From contig CADEGF010000004.1 in assembly GCA_902826815.1 (NCBI GenBank), positions 108,194-172,193 on the forward strand: 64,000 bases of DNA, in the 5' to 3' direction. The notes below the pieces were generated by a model. That model ran no database searches. It saw only the letters and a list, made by a program, of their open reading frames with translations, and was not told the origin of the DNA. Shown in pieces: positions 49,281-61,839 of the stretch. Within the stretch, counting starts at the first letter, position 1. Each line of letters opens with the position of its first letter. The position numbers and the translations under genes were made by a program. This DNA comes from an uncultured Mycobacteriaceae bacterium. GTDB lineage: Bacteria > Actinomycetota > Actinomycetes > Mycobacteriales > Mycobacteriaceae.

Positions 49281-52200
49281 TTATGCGCCGACCCGAATCC
49301 TGTTGGGCTTCCACAGCCCGCTTCGTGTCGCGGTGCCGAGTTCGATCTCCGCCGGTTGTGCCTCGACTATGGTGTCGAACTTGCGCAACGACCCCCAGTC
49401 GCGGCCCCAGTCGCGTGACAGGTAGGTCGCCATCACATGGGCACGCAACAGCAGGTCGGAGATTCCGAGCAGGCCGCCGTTGCGGCCGTCCTGCCAGGTG
49501 TCGGTGTCCTGCTTTTTCGCCGTGTAATCCGGCGTGATCCGGAAGTTGGGGACCTCGGTGACGCCGTTGGCGTGCAGCATCGGCTGCTGGCACGGGAATG
49601 CCAGCCCGACCGCCCAGTCCATCAGCACCGGCTGTTGGGACCCGACGTACTCCTGCAGCGAACGCACCTCGGGTACCCGCGGCGGCGTGACGGCGATCCA
49701 GTCTCCTGGCGTCAGCGAAAGATCTTCGGCGACAACGCGAACCGCAACCGCATCGGCCGGGATCTTCGAGCGCGGGAACCGCAGATTTCGCCACGAGGGG
49801 GCGACGGCGATGTCGTCGGGTACCAGCCGGCCGCCTGGCACAGGGGCGCCGTCGGGTCCAGGCAGCGCATATTCCAATTCGACGGTCTGCCCCTCGGTGA
49901 GCCCGTTGAGCACACTGTTGCCCGTAATGGTGCCCGCGGCCGTGATCACCACGAGCGGGTGGGCATCGTCGGGGGGCGGCAACTGGTACCAGGCCGATGC
50001 CAGCTTGCTCTGCTGCTGCGCGCTTTCGGCGTAGGTGCCCGCGACGGGGACCTGCGCCGGATCGAGCCCGTAGGGCAGCGGCACCGTCGACCCGTTGACG
50101 CCTTCGGTCTTGCGCTTCACGGGCGCATCCCAGTCGTAGTCGGTGCCGGGCATCGGCAAGGTCACCCGAATCGCCTCGGCCACAATGTGATCGGGCACGC
50201 CGTTGGGGGAGAATCCGACGGGCTTCTCGCCGCCCAGCGGGCCGAGCGGGCCGTAGTTCCCTGGCAACGGCGCCATGAAACCGTCGTTGGTGTCGGGTTC
50301 GACGAGGACGTCGTCGGCCAGCCCGCAGCCGCCGGCGAACGCCCGCAGGTTGGCCCAACCGTTGGAGTAGGTCGGGTACTGCCGCACGACGCCGACCACC
50401 ATCGAGGCGACGAACACCACCACCATGAATGCGGCCGCGAATGTGATCGGCGCGGTGGTCAACGCGCGCGCGATGCGGCTCTCACCGCGGTCGCGCGGCG
50501 CGAAGTGTAGCCACAAGGTGTAGATCGCGGACAACGCGAACAGCGCGAAGAAAATTGTGCTGACGGTGATTCCGCCGATTTTCGGCATCGCATTGTTGAA
50601 CGGAACGCCGAAGCTCGAGACGTACCACCAACCGTTGGTCGACGAGAAGCACAGCGCGAGCAGGAACAGCACCGCGGTCACCGCCGTCATCCGGTTGCGC
50701 GACCAGCGCAGCACCTTGGGCGATACCAGCACGGTGGCCAACGCCGCCATCGCCGCGCCGACCGCGGCGAACAGCCCGAAGTGGTGCACCCACTTGGTCG
50801 GGGTGAACATCAGGAAGAACATGGTGCCGAAGATGATGCCCATCAGCCGCCACGCCGGACCGCGGGCGACTCCGGGAATCCGCTTGCGCCGCAACAGCAC
50901 GAACATCGACATGAACAGGCTCAGTGCCGCCACCAGGAAGCCGAACCTCCGCGACAGCGAGCCGTCCACCGTCGGCAGGAACAGGTAGTAGTAGCGCAGG
51001 TTCTCGGTGTACCACGCCTGGCTCGGACCGATGTCGGTGCGAATCCTGGTCGCCTCCAACACCGTTGCCAGCGTCTGGTCGGCGAATACCACCGTCAGCA
51101 CCACGGTGCCTGCGGCGAGCAATGGCGCGATGAGCGGCCATGTGCCGACGATGCGATGCCTTCGCACCAGGATGCGCAGCAGCGGGCGACCGCCTGCGAG
51201 CAGAGCGGCCACCGCGATCAGCCCGGTCGGCTGAATGCCGAGGGTGAACGCGGCCGCGATCACGGCCAGCGCCGCAGGCGTCATCCGGCCCGAGATGATG
51301 GCCCGCTCGATCAGCACATAGGTGATCAGCGCGCCGACGGCGATCTGACCCTCGGGCCGCAGTCCGTTGTTGAACGGCATCCAGGCCGCGAGGAGGACCA
51401 GGCCTGCCGCCCACAGCGCGGGCTTCGAGGATGCGACCGCAGGCCCCAGCCGTGGCAGCACCTCGCGTGACAGCAGCAGCCAGCACACCAGCGCGGAGAT
51501 CAAGTCAGGCAGGCGCATCCAGATGCTTGCGTCGCTGACGTGGGTCATCAGCGCCAGCAGGTTGTAGTACCAGCCGAACGGGTCCTCGGGGCTGCCGAAC
51601 CATCTGAAGTAGTTGGACATGTAGCCGGCGTGGTCTGCGACGCGGGCCATGCCGAGGATGTATCCGTCGTCCGACGAGTTGGCCCCCGCCACGTGCCAGA
51701 ACAGGAACGTGACAACCACCACGACGTCGGCCGCGCTGAAGGTGCGCCAGCGCGCCGGGATCAGGCTGTGCATGCGTCTGCCGTCTAGGCGGTCGAGGCG
51801 CCACAGCGCGATCAGCGCGACGATGGTCGCCGCGATGGCGCCGAGCATGGCGGCCAGCTTCAAAGCGGTTGGCTTGGTCGAGAACCGGGTGTCGATGGTG
51901 GCCGACACCGACAGCCCGGGCGGTGCTGGGCCGACGAGGTCGGTGAAGATGCCGACGATCTGCGGGCGCAGGTTCGGATCGGCGAATCCGGTGCGCTGCT
52001 CCTTGCCGGTGGTCGGATCGGTGAGCCCGACGAAGGTGGCGAACGTGCCTGCGTCGGTGGAGATGACCTCGATCCGCTGGCAGTTCGGTGCAACGACACG
52101 CGACCGCTGCACGCTTGCCACCACGACGTTGCGGTCGGTGATGTCCACGCGCTGCGGGGTGACGTTGACGAACAGCCCCGCCAGCGCGGCCTCCTTGCCG

Positions 52201-52463
52201 CCCTTCGGTGCGGTGCTGAGCACCGTGCCGCCGTTCGGCGGCATCGAGCGGATCACGTCGCACGGCACCGTCACCGTCATATCCGTCGGCACCTGTGTAA
52301 TCAGCGGCGCCGTAACATCATTGAGCTGACCGTTCTGCGGCCAGTTGAGTGTCGCGGTCGTCTGTACCACCGGCAGCAGCGGGGTGGCCACCGAAAGCAC
52401 GAAGCCGATCAGGCCCGCGATCGTCGCGACCCAGCGCGTCACCTTGATGTTCTCGTCACTCAT
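49281..52463 (-). CDS. embB: Arabinosyltransferase EmbB
   Basis: This 1060-residue GT53 (GT-C) enzyme makes arabinan branches from decaprenylphosphoryl-arabinose and is the main ethambutol target. About 15 membrane segments are followed by a C-terminal periplasmic carbohydrate-binding domain. The catalytic acidic pair is Asp265-266 ([10 protein letters not shown]). The loop [15 protein letters not shown] carries Met282, the counterpart of M. tuberculosis Met306, unchanged from the drug-sensitive form. Its ATG overlaps the embA stop by 4 bp, so the two are coupled. It is last in aftA-embC-embA-embB. Confidence 0.96.
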   Translation of the reverse strand: MSDENIKVTRWVATIAGLIGFVLSVATPLLPVVQTTATLNWPQNGQLNDVTAPLITQVPTDMTVTVPCDVIRSMPPNGGTVLSTAPKGGKEAALAGLFVNVTPQRVDITDRNVVVASVQRSRVVAPNCQRIEVISTDAGTFATFVGLTDPTTGKEQRTGFADPNLRPQIVGIFTDLVGPAPPGLSVSATIDTRFSTKPTALKLAAMLGAIAATIVALIALWRLDRLDGRRMHSLIPARWRTFSAADVVVVVTFLFWHVAGANSSDDGYILGMARVADHAGYMSNYFRWFGSPEDPFGWYYNLLALMTHVSDASIWMRLPDLISALVCWLLLSREVLPRLGPAVASSKPALWAAGLVLLAAWMPFNNGLRPEGQIAVGALITYVLIERAIISGRMTPAALAVIAAAFTLGIQPTGLIAVAALLAGGRPLLRILVRRHRIVGTWPLIAPLLAAGTVVLTVVFADQTLATVLEATRIRTDIGPSQAWYTENLRYYYLFLPTVDGSLSRRFGFLVAALSLFMSMFVLLRRKRIPGVARGPAWRLMGIIFGTMFFLMFTPTKWVHHFGLFAAVGAAMAALATVLVSPKVLRWSRNRMTAVTAVLFLLALCFSSTNGWWYVSSFGVPFNNAMPKIGGITVSTIFFALFALSAIYTLWLHFAPRDRGESRIARALTTAPITFAAAFMVVVFVASMVVGVVRQYPTYSNGWANLRAFAGGCGLADDVLVEPDTNDGFMAPLPGNYGPLGPLGGEKPVGFSPNGVPDHIVAEAIRVTLPMPGTDYDWDAPVKRKTEGVNGSTVPLPYGLDPAQVPVAGTYAESAQQQSKLASAWYQLPPPDDAHPLVVITAAGTITGNSVLNGLTEGQTVELEYALPGPDGAPVPGGRLVPDDIAVAPSWRNLRFPRSKIPADAVAVRVVAEDLSLTPGDWIAVTPPRVPEVRSLQEYVGSQQPVLMDWAVGLAFPCQQPMLHANGVTEVPNFRITPDYTAKKQDTDTWQDGRNGGLLGISDLLLRAHVMATYLSRDWGRDWGSLRKFDTIVEAQPAEIELGTATRSGLWKPNRIRVGA

Positions 52464-55400
52464 GGCAGCGCCCTGATCGGACCGTTACGCGTCCACCCGC
52501 GCACGGTCACCGAGCCCTGGTCGATCGCGGCGTCGGGCGCCTCGGATTCGGGCACCAGCCGGAAGTAGCGCTCGATGGCGCCCCAGTCGCGGTACCAGTC
52601 GTCGCGCAGATACGACGGCACGCTGTCCGACCGGAGCAGCGCCTTGGTGATCAGCAGCGGTCCGCCGTCCTCGCCAGCCTGCCACTGGTTCGACGACACC
52701 ACCGTCTGCTTGAGGTTCGGAAGAATGCGGTACTCCGGGAGTTGGGCCACGCCGAGGTGTTCCGACGCCGGCCGCTGGCACGGGAAGTTCGCCGCCGTCG
52801 CGATGTCCATCAGCACAGGGGTTTCGGATCCGAGCATCTGCTGTGCGGTCTCGAGCACCGGCACCCGTGGCGGGGTGAACGCGAACCACTGGTCGGTCGA
52901 CAGGTTGGGATCGTCGGCGACGATGCGCACGACGTTGGTCTCCGGCGGCGCCCACGCCAACGGGAAACGCAGGTTGCGCCAAGCCTTCTGCATGAAGATG
53001 TCGATCGGCTGGACCTGCCCGAGCGCCTGGTACGAGCCGTCCGGTCGGTGCACACCCCACTGCAGCTTGAGCGACTGCCCGTAGTTGAACGAGCCGTCCT
53101 CCTCGTAGTACCAGATCGCACCGGCGGCGGCGACCGTCACCAGCGGACGGTCCGGCGTGCGCGCAGGCAGTTCGTACCAGGATGAGGTCGCCTTTGCCGC
53201 AACGGTGTTCTCGTCGTAGCTGCCCATCACCGGCGTGCGCTTGGGGTCGAGGCCGAACGGCAGGAAGACCCGCGACCCGTTGACGCCTTCTGGGCCGTAC
53301 CCGCCGCTGGTGCCCGCGGCGTAGCCGACGCCGACGTTCGGCTTGTTGGGCGAGCCGTCGGAGTTGACCGTTCCCGGGTTGGACGTCACCGGTTCGGCGG
53401 GTTCGAGGGTGTCGCTGACACCGTTCGGGTTGAATCCGACCGGGTTCTCGCCGCCCAGCGGGCCGTACTCGCCGAAACGCTGGCCCGGAACCGGTTGCAA
53501 CATACCGGCATTGGTGTCCGGCTCCACCAACACGTCGTCGGCCATCGCACAGCTGGTGCTGCTCAGCCCGGACGCCAGCGCCTGGGCGTTGGCCTTGGCC
53601 GTGGTGTAGACGGGATAGCGCTGCGCGGCACCCTTGGCCATCGAGCCGACCTCGAGGACGACCATGATGACCGCCACCACGAGCAGCGGGGTGGATGCGA
53701 GCGCGCGATTGCGGCCGGTGTTGGCGACCTCGGTGTGGCCCGCATAGTCCATCCGGAAGTGCAGCCAGCCCGCAAGCAGGCCCGTCCCGATCGCCAGCAC
53801 CAGGAAGATGAAAGTGACCGGCACACCGGCGATCACCGGCTGCTTGTCGAACCACGGCACCCCGTAGTTGCCGACGTAGAACCAGGCGTTGATCCCCGAT
53901 GTCGCCCAAGCCAGGATGAACAGCAGCGCGGTCACGTAGACGGCGAGGTTGCGTCGGGTGTGCAGGCCGACGCGCGCGAACACGAACGCGGTCACCGCGC
54001 CGAGAGCCCCTGCGAGGCCTGCGAATGCGCCGAACTGCACGGCCCACTTCGTGGGCGTGAAGGTCAGCAGCAGCAGTCCGACCGCGGTGGTGCCGATCAG
54101 CCGCCACACCGGACCCGACGCGACACCGGGCAGGCTGCCGCGCCGCAGCAGCACCGTGATCATTCCGAACAGGCAGAGCAGCATCACCAGTACCGCGAAC
54201 CGGCGGGTAAGCGAGGAGTCCGCGCTGTCCTCGACGGTGAGGAAGTAGTAGCGCAGGAACTCCTGGTACCACGCGATGGTGGGGCCGACGACGTACTTGA
54301 TGCGCGCGGACTCGGCGACCGTGGCCAGTGTCTGATCCCGGAAGACGATCACGAAGATCAGCGACAACGCCGACAGTAGAGTCGCCAGCGGGGCGAGGAG
54401 TCCGTCGGACGGGCGGCGGTATCGGATGTTACGGGCAATTGCCCTGGCGCCCACCAGGATCGGAGCGAGCGCGATGAGGCCCTGCGGGGCGGTCGTCACG
54501 CTGAACACCGCGATGACGATCGCCGCAGCGGCGGGCCACAGCCTGCGGGTCCCGATGGCGTTCTCCACAAGAACCCACGCAGCGACGGTGCCGAACGCGA
54601 TGATCGGCTCTGGCCGCAGCCCGTTGTTGAACGGCAGCCACGCGGCCAGGAACACCGCGCCTGCCGTCAGCACGGCCACCCGGTTGATGGCGACCCGTCT
54701 GCCGAGCCGTGGCAGCATGCACCGGCTGATGATCAGCCATGTCGCGATCGCGACCGCGGTGGCGGGCAGCCGCATCCAGACCCCGGCCGTGCTGATCGAT
54801 GAGAGGTGTGCGAGCACGCTCTGGTACCAGTCGAACGGCGCCTCGCTTGCGCCGAAGAACCGGTAGTAGTTGGCGGTGTAACCGGCGTCCGCCGAGACGC
54901 GCGCGATCGTCAGGTTGTAACCGTCGTCGGACGTGGTGGCGCCGATGATGTGCCACAACCCCAGCGTGCCGATCACGCCGATATCGGTGATCCAGGTGAT
55001 GAGTCCGGCGCGCAGGAAGCGGCGCCATGCGCCGGCCACCCGTCTGCCTCCGGTCCTGTCCAGCACCGCCATCGCCACGATGGACGCCAGCACCGATACG
55101 ACGCCGAGCACCATCGCGGCAAGCTTCAGCGCCGTCGGCGTGGTGATGAAGCGGGTGTCGACGTCGATGCGTGCCGACAACCCCGCCTGTGGGGCCACCT
55201 TGAGGTCGGTGAAGATCCCGGCCACCTGAGGCTTGTTCTCCGGGGCGAGCGTCCCCGTGGAGCCGGGAATCCCGACGAAGTCGGCGCCCACCTGCCCGGG
55301 GTTGGCCCAGATGTGCAGCGCGCGGCAGTTGCCTGCGGCGACCGCGGACCGTGGTGCCGCCGCGGCGACCGAATCACGGAACGCGACGAACACGGTGTCG

Positions 55401-55738
55401 GCGTTGGCGCGGGCGAACAGCGCGCCCTTGGTGGCCTCGGTGGCCTCTTTCGGCACCGTGGACAACACCACGCCGCCGTCGGCTGGCAGCGTGGCGATGG
55501 CCTGGCAGGGAATCGTGATGTCGAGCGCCTGCGGAGCACCGGATACCAGCGGGGCCGAGATATCGGAGACCAATCCGTTCGCCCCTGGCGCCTGCGGCCA
55601 GTAGATGGTCGCGGTGGTCTGCTTCACCGGAAGCAGCGGGATCAGCGCGCAGAGCACCACTCCTGCGATGCCTGCGACGACGGCGACGAGCCGGGCGATG
55701 GCGGACAGCCGGGTCCGCTCGATTTCGTCGCGTGGCAC
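52460..55738 (-). CDS. embA: Arabinosyltransferase EmbA
   Basis: This 1092-residue GT53 enzyme forms a heterodimer with EmbB and extends the arabinan of arabinogalactan. The N-terminal signal-like helix is followed by the TATIYWPQ opening of the first periplasmic domain. The catalytic pair is in [14 protein letters not shown], and RWFG of the paralogues is RFFG here. A Gly/Asn-rich loop (about residues 825-850) precedes the carbohydrate-binding C-terminus ([12 protein letters not shown]). The start is GTG 55738, 24 bp after embC. Confidence 0.96.
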   Translation of the reverse strand: MPRDEIERTRLSAIARLVAVVAGIAGVVLCALIPLLPVKQTTATIYWPQAPGANGLVSDISAPLVSGAPQALDITIPCQAIATLPADGGVVLSTVPKEATEATKGALFARANADTVFVAFRDSVAAAAPRSAVAAGNCRALHIWANPGQVGADFVGIPGSTGTLAPENKPQVAGIFTDLKVAPQAGLSARIDVDTRFITTPTALKLAAMVLGVVSVLASIVAMAVLDRTGGRRVAGAWRRFLRAGLITWITDIGVIGTLGLWHIIGATTSDDGYNLTIARVSADAGYTANYYRFFGASEAPFDWYQSVLAHLSSISTAGVWMRLPATAVAIATWLIISRCMLPRLGRRVAINRVAVLTAGAVFLAAWLPFNNGLRPEPIIAFGTVAAWVLVENAIGTRRLWPAAAAIVIAVFSVTTAPQGLIALAPILVGARAIARNIRYRRPSDGLLAPLATLLSALSLIFVIVFRDQTLATVAESARIKYVVGPTIAWYQEFLRYYFLTVEDSADSSLTRRFAVLVMLLCLFGMITVLLRRGSLPGVASGPVWRLIGTTAVGLLLLTFTPTKWAVQFGAFAGLAGALGAVTAFVFARVGLHTRRNLAVYVTALLFILAWATSGINAWFYVGNYGVPWFDKQPVIAGVPVTFIFLVLAIGTGLLAGWLHFRMDYAGHTEVANTGRNRALASTPLLVVAVIMVVLEVGSMAKGAAQRYPVYTTAKANAQALASGLSSTSCAMADDVLVEPDTNAGMLQPVPGQRFGEYGPLGGENPVGFNPNGVSDTLEPAEPVTSNPGTVNSDGSPNKPNVGVGYAAGTSGGYGPEGVNGSRVFLPFGLDPKRTPVMGSYDENTVAAKATSSWYELPARTPDRPLVTVAAAGAIWYYEEDGSFNYGQSLKLQWGVHRPDGSYQALGQVQPIDIFMQKAWRNLRFPLAWAPPETNVVRIVADDPNLSTDQWFAFTPPRVPVLETAQQMLGSETPVLMDIATAANFPCQRPASEHLGVAQLPEYRILPNLKQTVVSSNQWQAGEDGGPLLITKALLRSDSVPSYLRDDWYRDWGAIERYFRLVPESEAPDAAIDQGSVTVRGWTRNGPIRALP

Positions 55739-55762
55739 GAGGGTCGATGTTAGGCGACGGAG

Positions 55763-58700
55763 CTAATGGCGCAGCGGAGCCGGGCTCCAGAGCCCGCTTC
55801 GCGTGGCCGAACCGAGATCAAGTCGGGCAGGCACGGCGTCCCGGTAGTACGGCGTGAACTGCTGAAGCTCGCCCCAATCGCGGAACCAGTCGTCCTTCAG
55901 ATAGGACGGCAGAACGGTCGCCCGCAGCAGCAGCTCGCTGATGCCGAGTGGGCCGCCGCCGACGTTGTCCATCACCGGCGAGTTCGCCTCGGCGCCGAAC
56001 CGGTCCGGCAGGATGCGCCACTTCGGCACCTCGGCGACACCGTTCTGGTGGCCGTACGGGCGCTGGCACGGGAAGGCCATGCCGACCAGCCAGTCCAGCA
56101 GCACCGGATCCGCGGAGCCGACAACCTCCTGCAGCGTGCGCAGCTGCGGGATCCGTGGCGGCGTGACGGCCATCCAGTGCTGTGGGGACAGATCGTCGTC
56201 GGTGACGACAAGGCGCACCTGCGTCGCCTCGGCCGGTATCGCGGTCAGCGGTGCCCGCAGATTGCGCCAGGCCGGTGGGGCGCCGACGTCGGCGAACTCG
56301 AGTGAACCCTTCGGTTCGCCGTCGTCGCCTGCCCACTGCACGACGATGTCGCTGGCGTCGAAGCGTCCCGCGGCCGACATCACGAGAATCGACGACGACC
56401 GGTCGCGCTCGCTCCAGTCGACTGGAAGCCGGTACCAAGCCGAGCGGAGCAGCGCCGGCTGCTGAGTGCCGCTGCGCCAGCTGCCCATCACCGGTGTGCG
56501 GGCAGGGTCGAGGTTGAACGGGAGTCGTGCACGGGATCCGTTGATGCCGACCCCCCGCGTCACACCGCCTTCGGTGCCCGCCTGGCTGCTGGTCTGATCC
56601 TCGTCGCCCTGCGCGCTGTCGGCGAAATTACTCGAGGTGCCGGGGCCGCCGCCGGTGACCTCGTCCGCGGACAGGTTGGTCGGGATGTTGTTCGGGCCGA
56701 ACCCTTCGGTGGTGCCCGCACCGAGGGCGTCGCTGACCTGCGCACCCACAGGAGTCAACACGCCGTCGTTGGGATTCCGTTCGACCATCACATAGTCGGC
56801 GAGGCCGCAGCGCTTACCGGTGATCGCGCCGAGGTTGGAGCGGCCGTTGGACCAGGCCGGCCAAAGGTCGATCATCCCGAGGGTCAGTGACAACACTTCG
56901 AACGTGACCAGCAGCCACGTCGCAATCGCCAACGGGGACTGCAGAATCCGCGCCAACCGCCGCTGGGTGCCGTCGGGCGGCGAGCGGTCGTGGCCGTAGA
57001 AGTGGAACCAGGCGGCCACCAGAAGCGCGATGACGGCAAGACCGAGCAGGAATGTGGTGAATCCGAAGTGCCACTCCGGGAACTGGTTCGACCACGGCAC
57101 GCCGAAGTTGGAGACATACCACCAGCCGTTGACGCTGGCGAACGACAACGCCATCACGAACAACACGGCGGCGGCGAACATCGCCCGGTTGCGGCGCGAC
57201 TTCATCGCCGCCGCGGTGACCGCGACCGCGGCCAGCGCCCCGAGTGACCCGGCGAGGCCGGCGAACACCCCGAAGTGGTGCGTCCACTTGGTCGGCGTGA
57301 ACATCATGGCCATGAACGAGATGATGGTGATGCCGATGATGCGCCGACTCGGGCCTGCTGCGGTGCCGGGGATTCTGCCCTTGCGCAACGTCATTGCCAC
57401 CGATACCGCCAGCGCGAGCAACACCGTCAACACACCGAACCGGCGGGCGACCGACCCGTCCGGGGTGGCCATGAACAACCGTTCGTAGCGGATGTGTTCG
57501 TCGAACCAACTCAGGCTCGGCCCGACGGCTGATTTGAACGTACTGGCCTGAATCTCTGCGGCGAAGGTCTGGTCGCGGAAGATCAAGAAGATCGTGACCG
57601 TGCACGCCGCCAGCACCGGCGCCAACAACGCGAGATAACCGAACCGTGAAGTATGGCTGGCCACAATGGTTTTCAGCGGGCCGACTGCGACGAGCAGCGC
57701 GCCGACGGCCGCAATGCCCGTCGGGCCGGAGAACAACGTCAACGCACCGATGATGATCGCGATCGCCACCGGCAGCACCCTGCTGGTTGCCACGCCGCGC
57801 TCGACAGAGCACCACGTCAGCAGGATGCCGAGCGCGATGATCGGTTCAGGCCGCAGGCCGTTGTTGAGCGGCAGCCAGAACGCCAGGAACATGCCTGCTG
57901 CCGTCCACTTGGCCGCGGGATTCGTCTTGACGGCGTGCCCGAGCCGCGGGATCACCTCGCGGCTGATCACCCACCAGCAGGTGAGCGCCATCAGCAGCGT
58001 CGGCAGCCTGACCCAGACGCTGTTGGTGCTGACGTGCGCCCACAGCGCCAGCAGGTCGTAATACCAGCCGAACGGCGCCTCCGGCGTGCCGAACCAGCGG
58101 TAGTAGTTGGCCATGTAGCCGGCATGCTCGGACACTCGGGCCATCGTCAGGATGTAGCCGTCGTCAGATGTGTTGGCGCCGACGAAATGCCACCACACCA
58201 GTACCGCGACGACGAGCGCGTCCAGTGGCCGGATCGACCACCACCGCTGCGGCAGGAACCGCTTGTGCCGCATTCCGTCGGCGGAGTCGAGCACGTGCAG
58301 CGCGCCGAGCGCGATGACCGTCATCAAGACGCCGACGATCATCACGATCAACTTCAGCAGCGTCGGGGAGGTGCTGTAGCGGGAGTCCACGGTCGCCGAG
58401 AACTGCAGACCTGGAGGAGCCGGCCCCGCGAGATCGGTGAACACGCCGACGATCTGGGGCCGGAAGTCGTAGCCGCTGCGCTCGCCGCGAAGGGGATCGC
58501 CCGGATCGTCGGCATCAGGTCCCTGGACAAGCCCGACGAATTCGCCGGTGACCTTGTCGGCGTGGGCGGTGAAGGTCAGCTTCTGGCATGCCGGGCTGAG
58601 CACCTGGCGCAGCGGTGCGCTGACGACGGGTGTGTTGCGGACGATGACGAGAAGGTCGTTGTTGACGCGTTCGATCAGAAGGCCGCGGTCGACCGCCTTC

Positions 58701-59023
58701 TGCGCCTGCTTCGGCACCGTGGACAACAACACGGTCTTGCCCGCGTTCTCCGGTCCGACCAGGCCCGCGGCCACCGAACAGGGCACGCTGATCTCCAGGT
58801 CGGTGGCCACGTAGCCGATCAGCGGCGCGTTGACGCTTTGCAGCACGTCGTTCTGGGGCCAGTTCAGCTGCGCGGTCGTCTGCTCGACGGGGAGGAACGG
58901 CGTGGCGAGCGCAAGCGCGGCGCCGAGCAGCCCGGCGACGATGGCCACCAACCGCGCGTTGCGGTGGTTGGTTCCCTGCGCCCGGTCTTGGACCACGGGG
59001 CTTGATGGTAATTGGCCGGCCAT
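55763..59023 (-). CDS. embC: Arabinosyltransferase EmbC
   Basis: This 1086-residue GT53 enzyme is the homodimeric arabinosyltransferase of lipoarabinomannan synthesis. Its place as the first emb gene after aftA identifies it as embC. The catalytic pair Asp287-288 lies in NTSDDGYILTMARV, and AGYMANYYRWFG matches the family. The C-terminal domain ends with LGSATRSGLWSPAPLRH, a segment shared with EmbB. ATG 59023 overlaps the aftA stop by one base; a longer open frame inside aftA is rejected. Confidence 0.95.
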   Translation of the reverse strand: MAGQLPSSPVVQDRAQGTNHRNARLVAIVAGLLGAALALATPFLPVEQTTAQLNWPQNDVLQSVNAPLIGYVATDLEISVPCSVAAGLVGPENAGKTVLLSTVPKQAQKAVDRGLLIERVNNDLLVIVRNTPVVSAPLRQVLSPACQKLTFTAHADKVTGEFVGLVQGPDADDPGDPLRGERSGYDFRPQIVGVFTDLAGPAPPGLQFSATVDSRYSTSPTLLKLIVMIVGVLMTVIALGALHVLDSADGMRHKRFLPQRWWSIRPLDALVVAVLVWWHFVGANTSDDGYILTMARVSEHAGYMANYYRWFGTPEAPFGWYYDLLALWAHVSTNSVWVRLPTLLMALTCWWVISREVIPRLGHAVKTNPAAKWTAAGMFLAFWLPLNNGLRPEPIIALGILLTWCSVERGVATSRVLPVAIAIIIGALTLFSGPTGIAAVGALLVAVGPLKTIVASHTSRFGYLALLAPVLAACTVTIFLIFRDQTFAAEIQASTFKSAVGPSLSWFDEHIRYERLFMATPDGSVARRFGVLTVLLALAVSVAMTLRKGRIPGTAAGPSRRIIGITIISFMAMMFTPTKWTHHFGVFAGLAGSLGALAAVAVTAAAMKSRRNRAMFAAAVLFVMALSFASVNGWWYVSNFGVPWSNQFPEWHFGFTTFLLGLAVIALLVAAWFHFYGHDRSPPDGTQRRLARILQSPLAIATWLLVTFEVLSLTLGMIDLWPAWSNGRSNLGAITGKRCGLADYVMVERNPNDGVLTPVGAQVSDALGAGTTEGFGPNNIPTNLSADEVTGGGPGTSSNFADSAQGDEDQTSSQAGTEGGVTRGVGINGSRARLPFNLDPARTPVMGSWRSGTQQPALLRSAWYRLPVDWSERDRSSSILVMSAAGRFDASDIVVQWAGDDGEPKGSLEFADVGAPPAWRNLRAPLTAIPAEATQVRLVVTDDDLSPQHWMAVTPPRIPQLRTLQEVVGSADPVLLDWLVGMAFPCQRPYGHQNGVAEVPKWRILPDRFGAEANSPVMDNVGGGPLGISELLLRATVLPSYLKDDWFRDWGELQQFTPYYRDAVPARLDLGSATRSGLWSPAPLRH

Positions 59024-60900
59024 CAGCCGGCCTCGGGCAGTCGGATGGCCAACACGAACGGTCCGATGTCGGTGACGCTGAACCTGGGGTCGTCGAACAG
59101 CGCCGCGTCGAGCGACACGTGGTAGCGACGGACGTTGGGCTGGTTGGGGTATACGTCCTCGGCGAGCCGCAGTGTGTAGGTGTCGGACGAATCGCCTGCG
59201 CCGCCGCGACGCATCAGGAACACCGTCGGCGCCTGCCAAGGAAGTTCGTCGAGTTCGGCGATGAACTGGTCGGGGCGCTCGAGGGCCGCCCACCCTTGGA
59301 TCGTCGCGGCGCGCTCGTCGAACTGGGCGAGCGGGTTGGCGTAGTGCGATGTCAGGCCCTGGAACCCGTAGTAGGGGTAGTAGGACAGGAAGCTGTAGTC
59401 AGCGGTCAGCACGACCGTCTCGTTGCGTGGCCTGCCGGTCACCTCGGTGATCTTGGCGTCGATCTCCCGGTAGTACTTCTCGGCGCCAGGCGGACGACGA
59501 TCGGCGCGCTGGCCGTACCCGTCGGTGTCGGTGTAGGCGACGACGATGTCGGAGCGCAGCACATCGGGAATGTCCTGGGCGAAGGTCATCGCGCCGATCA
59601 CCCCGACCGCACCCGCGGCGACGACGATCCGTCGCGTCGTATCGGCGCTGTACCGGCGCGCGACCGCGAGGGTCAGTTCGATGAACCCGAATGCCCCTGC
59701 CGCGGTGAGGAGCACGGTCAGCGTCGGCTGCAGCCGGAAGGACAGCAGCGTGGTGCCTGCGAGCGTGGCGAGCATCGACAGCAGCGACCAGCCGTAGACG
59801 GTCGCGACGCCGAATGCGAGGCTCGCAGCGCGCGTCGAACTGCGCGCCCTGATCACCAGCCAAAGCGTGCCGAGCATGCAGAGCGCGCCGAGCAGGGTGA
59901 ACTCGAGCATCGGGAAGGACAGCCGCGCACCGTCGGACGGCAGATAGTGCGTCGCCGTGCCGGAGTCGGCGGACCTCCCACCGACGGCGGCCAAAAGGTA
60001 TGGCAGCCAACCGATCAGACCGATCGCGCCCGCGATCACTGCTGCGACGGCGAGCCGCAACAGGGGTTCGGCGCTGCGGCGCGCGAGAGCCAGCGCGACC
60101 GCCATGATGGCCACCGCGAAGGCTGTATAGCCGAGTAGCAGCGTGTAGAACAACGCGGCGACGCCGAGGAATACACCGACGCCGACGACCGCCGCCCAAC
60201 CGCCCGCCCGCGATCGGCCGGACAGCCCGGACCACGCCAGCACCAGCACCGGGGGCAGGAGCACGGTGATGATGGCGGCGTAGGGCTCGGCGGGCGAGTA
60301 GGCCAGCGTCGCGGCGGCTGTCGCTGTCGAGACGATGAGTGCGTAATCGAACCGAATCATGCTCGCCCACAGCACGAAAGCGAGCGCGATGGCAATCGCG
60401 ATGGAGGTGATCGCCCACGGCTTGAACATCTCCCAAGCCGGCGTGCCGGTCAGCGCCGCCGCCCGGCCGCCGATCCAGAACCAGCCTGCCGGATAAAACG
60501 GCGGCAGCCCGAAATAGGTCATATCGCGTAGCGCGGCGGTGTCGGCGAGGCGGGTCAGATATTCAGTGCGGAACTGCTGGTCTACCGAGATGCCGAACAG
60601 GTAGAGCTTGGTAGCGCCGAGTGGCATGGCGAGCGTGACCACCGAAAACGCCGCAAGGAACACCAGCGCGCCCGCGTGTGCCGCGAGCTGTCGTCCGCGA
60701 CGCCACAGCCAGCCTGCCGCGAGCAGCCCTGCAAGACAGAAGAATTGGCCGACGGTGGTGAGCGCGTGAAGCTGGTTGGACGAGTTGTAGGCGGGCCACT
60801 CCACTCGGGCGATCGCCATCAGCGCGATGGCCGAGACGATGGTCGCGGCTACCACCGCCACCGCCATCTGACCGAGCACGGTCAGCGCGCCACGCATCAT
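59023..60900 (-). CDS. aftA: Arabinofuranosyltransferase AftA
   Basis: This 625-residue GT-C membrane enzyme adds the first arabinofuranose to the galactan chain. About 11-13 membrane segments occupy residues 1-420, and a periplasmic domain follows with YDAxGQRAD-like and TVFLMRRGG segments. The start is one of two adjacent Met codons (60900 or 60897), 14 bp after dprE2; the frame continues upstream into dprE2 but that part is rejected. Position between dprE2 and embC matches Rv3792. The stop is coupled to embC (TGATG). Confidence 0.93.
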   Translation of the reverse strand: MMRGALTVLGQMAVAVVAATIVSAIALMAIARVEWPAYNSSNQLHALTTVGQFFCLAGLLAAGWLWRRGRQLAAHAGALVFLAAFSVVTLAMPLGATKLYLFGISVDQQFRTEYLTRLADTAALRDMTYFGLPPFYPAGWFWIGGRAAALTGTPAWEMFKPWAITSIAIAIALAFVLWASMIRFDYALIVSTATAAATLAYSPAEPYAAIITVLLPPVLVLAWSGLSGRSRAGGWAAVVGVGVFLGVAALFYTLLLGYTAFAVAIMAVALALARRSAEPLLRLAVAAVIAGAIGLIGWLPYLLAAVGGRSADSGTATHYLPSDGARLSFPMLEFTLLGALCMLGTLWLVIRARSSTRAASLAFGVATVYGWSLLSMLATLAGTTLLSFRLQPTLTVLLTAAGAFGFIELTLAVARRYSADTTRRIVVAAGAVGVIGAMTFAQDIPDVLRSDIVVAYTDTDGYGQRADRRPPGAEKYYREIDAKITEVTGRPRNETVVLTADYSFLSYYPYYGFQGLTSHYANPLAQFDERAATIQGWAALERPDQFIAELDELPWQAPTVFLMRRGGAGDSSDTYTLRLAEDVYPNQPNVRRYHVSLDAALFDDPRFSVTDIGPFVLAIRLPEAG

Positions 60901-60914
60901 CGACCCGCTGGATC

Positions 60915-61709
60915 TCAGATGGGGAGCTTGCGGAAGACGGGCCGCGGGACGTGCCGCAGGACCATCATCACGTACCTGAACGCTCCCGGCGCCCATACCA
61001 GTTCCTTGCCCTTGGCCGATGCGGTGACCGCCAGTTCGGCGACGTACTCCTTGTCCACGGTGAACGGCGCTTCCTTGGTGCCCGTGGCCTTCCAATGATC
61101 GACGGTCGTGGTGGTGCGGACCTGGCCGGGTCGGATCACCAGAACCCGAACTCCGAACTCCCGCAACGCCTCTCCGAGACCGAGGTAGAAGCCGTCGAGT
61201 CCGGCCTTGGTGGACCCGTAGACGAAGTTGGACCGGCGCACCCGCTCACCGGCAGCCGAGCTCATGGCGATGATCTGGCCGAAGCCCTGCGACCGCATCT
61301 TCTCTCCGAGCAGCACGCCGACCGAAACCGCTGCGGTGTAGTTGATCCCGGCGATCTGCACGGCCTTGCGTTGGCTCTGCCACAGTTCTTCTGCGTCACC
61401 GAGGAGGCCGAAAGCCACGATAGCGACATCGATGTCTTTTTGGGCGGCGCCTCCGCGCCACGCCGCGTCGATCACCTCGGGATGGCCGTCGGTGTCGATG
61501 CCGTCGAAGTCGACCCATTCGACGGACTTGGCGCCTGCGGCCTTCATCTGGGCAATGGCGTCGTCGCGTTTGGGGTGGTTGGGAAGGTCGGCCAGCACCA
61601 CGCGCGCGGCGGCGTTACGGAGGTACCGCTCGCAGATGGCGAGCCCGATCTCGGATGTCCCGCCGAGAAGCAGGATGGACTGCGGGTTGCCGGTGGCGTC
61701 AAAAACCAT
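60915..61709 (-). CDS. dprE2: Decaprenylphosphoryl-2-keto-ribose reductase DprE2
   Basis: This 264-residue short-chain dehydrogenase uses NADH to reduce the keto intermediate made by DprE1, giving decaprenylphosphoryl-arabinose. The Rossmann motif is [14 protein letters not shown], the catalytic Ser lies in AMSSAAGE and the YxxxK pair is YGSTKAG. A C-terminal Ala/basic stretch may touch the membrane. The gene is 14 bp from aftA and heads the arabinan operon. Here it is not adjacent to dprE1: a repeat-protein gene with its own terminator stands between them. Confidence 0.95.
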   Translation of the reverse strand: MVFDATGNPQSILLLGGTSEIGLAICERYLRNAAARVVLADLPNHPKRDDAIAQMKAAGAKSVEWVDFDGIDTDGHPEVIDAAWRGGAAQKDIDVAIVAFGLLGDAEELWQSQRKAVQIAGINYTAAVSVGVLLGEKMRSQGFGQIIAMSSAAGERVRRSNFVYGSTKAGLDGFYLGLGEALREFGVRVLVIRPGQVRTTTTVDHWKATGTKEAPFTVDKEYVAELAVTASAKGKELVWAPGAFRYVMMVLRHVPRPVFRKLPI

Positions 61710-61788
61710 TTACAGCAACTCCAAACGTCGGGCGGTCGGAAACGTCGTGACGAGGGTACCGTGCGGTTTCCCGCCGCCGCCGCAGCCA

Positions 61789-61821
61789 TTGGCCCCTCCT
61801 CCGCACGGAAGAAGGGGCCAA
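61789..61821. terminator. Hairpin terminator between repeat-protein gene and dprE2
   Basis: A perfect 9-bp stem TTGGCCCCT (61789-61797) / AGGGGCCAA (61813-61821) lies 18 bp beyond the stop of the repeat-protein gene. It should stop that transcript before dprE2, so dprE2 would need a promoter in 61710-61788. Confidence 0.65.
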
Positions 61822-61839
61822 CGGGTTGAGCTTGTGCGG

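Noticed and set aside
57653-59005. 450-codon open frame opposite embC
   Set aside because: It is a shadow of the embC codon pattern; the translation is Arg/Gln/His-rich and featureless.
59024-59293. N-terminal extension of embC into aftA
   Set aside because: The extra 90 residues are Arg-rich shadow sequence of aftA. EmbC proteins begin at the MAGQLPSS-type start just before the first membrane helix.
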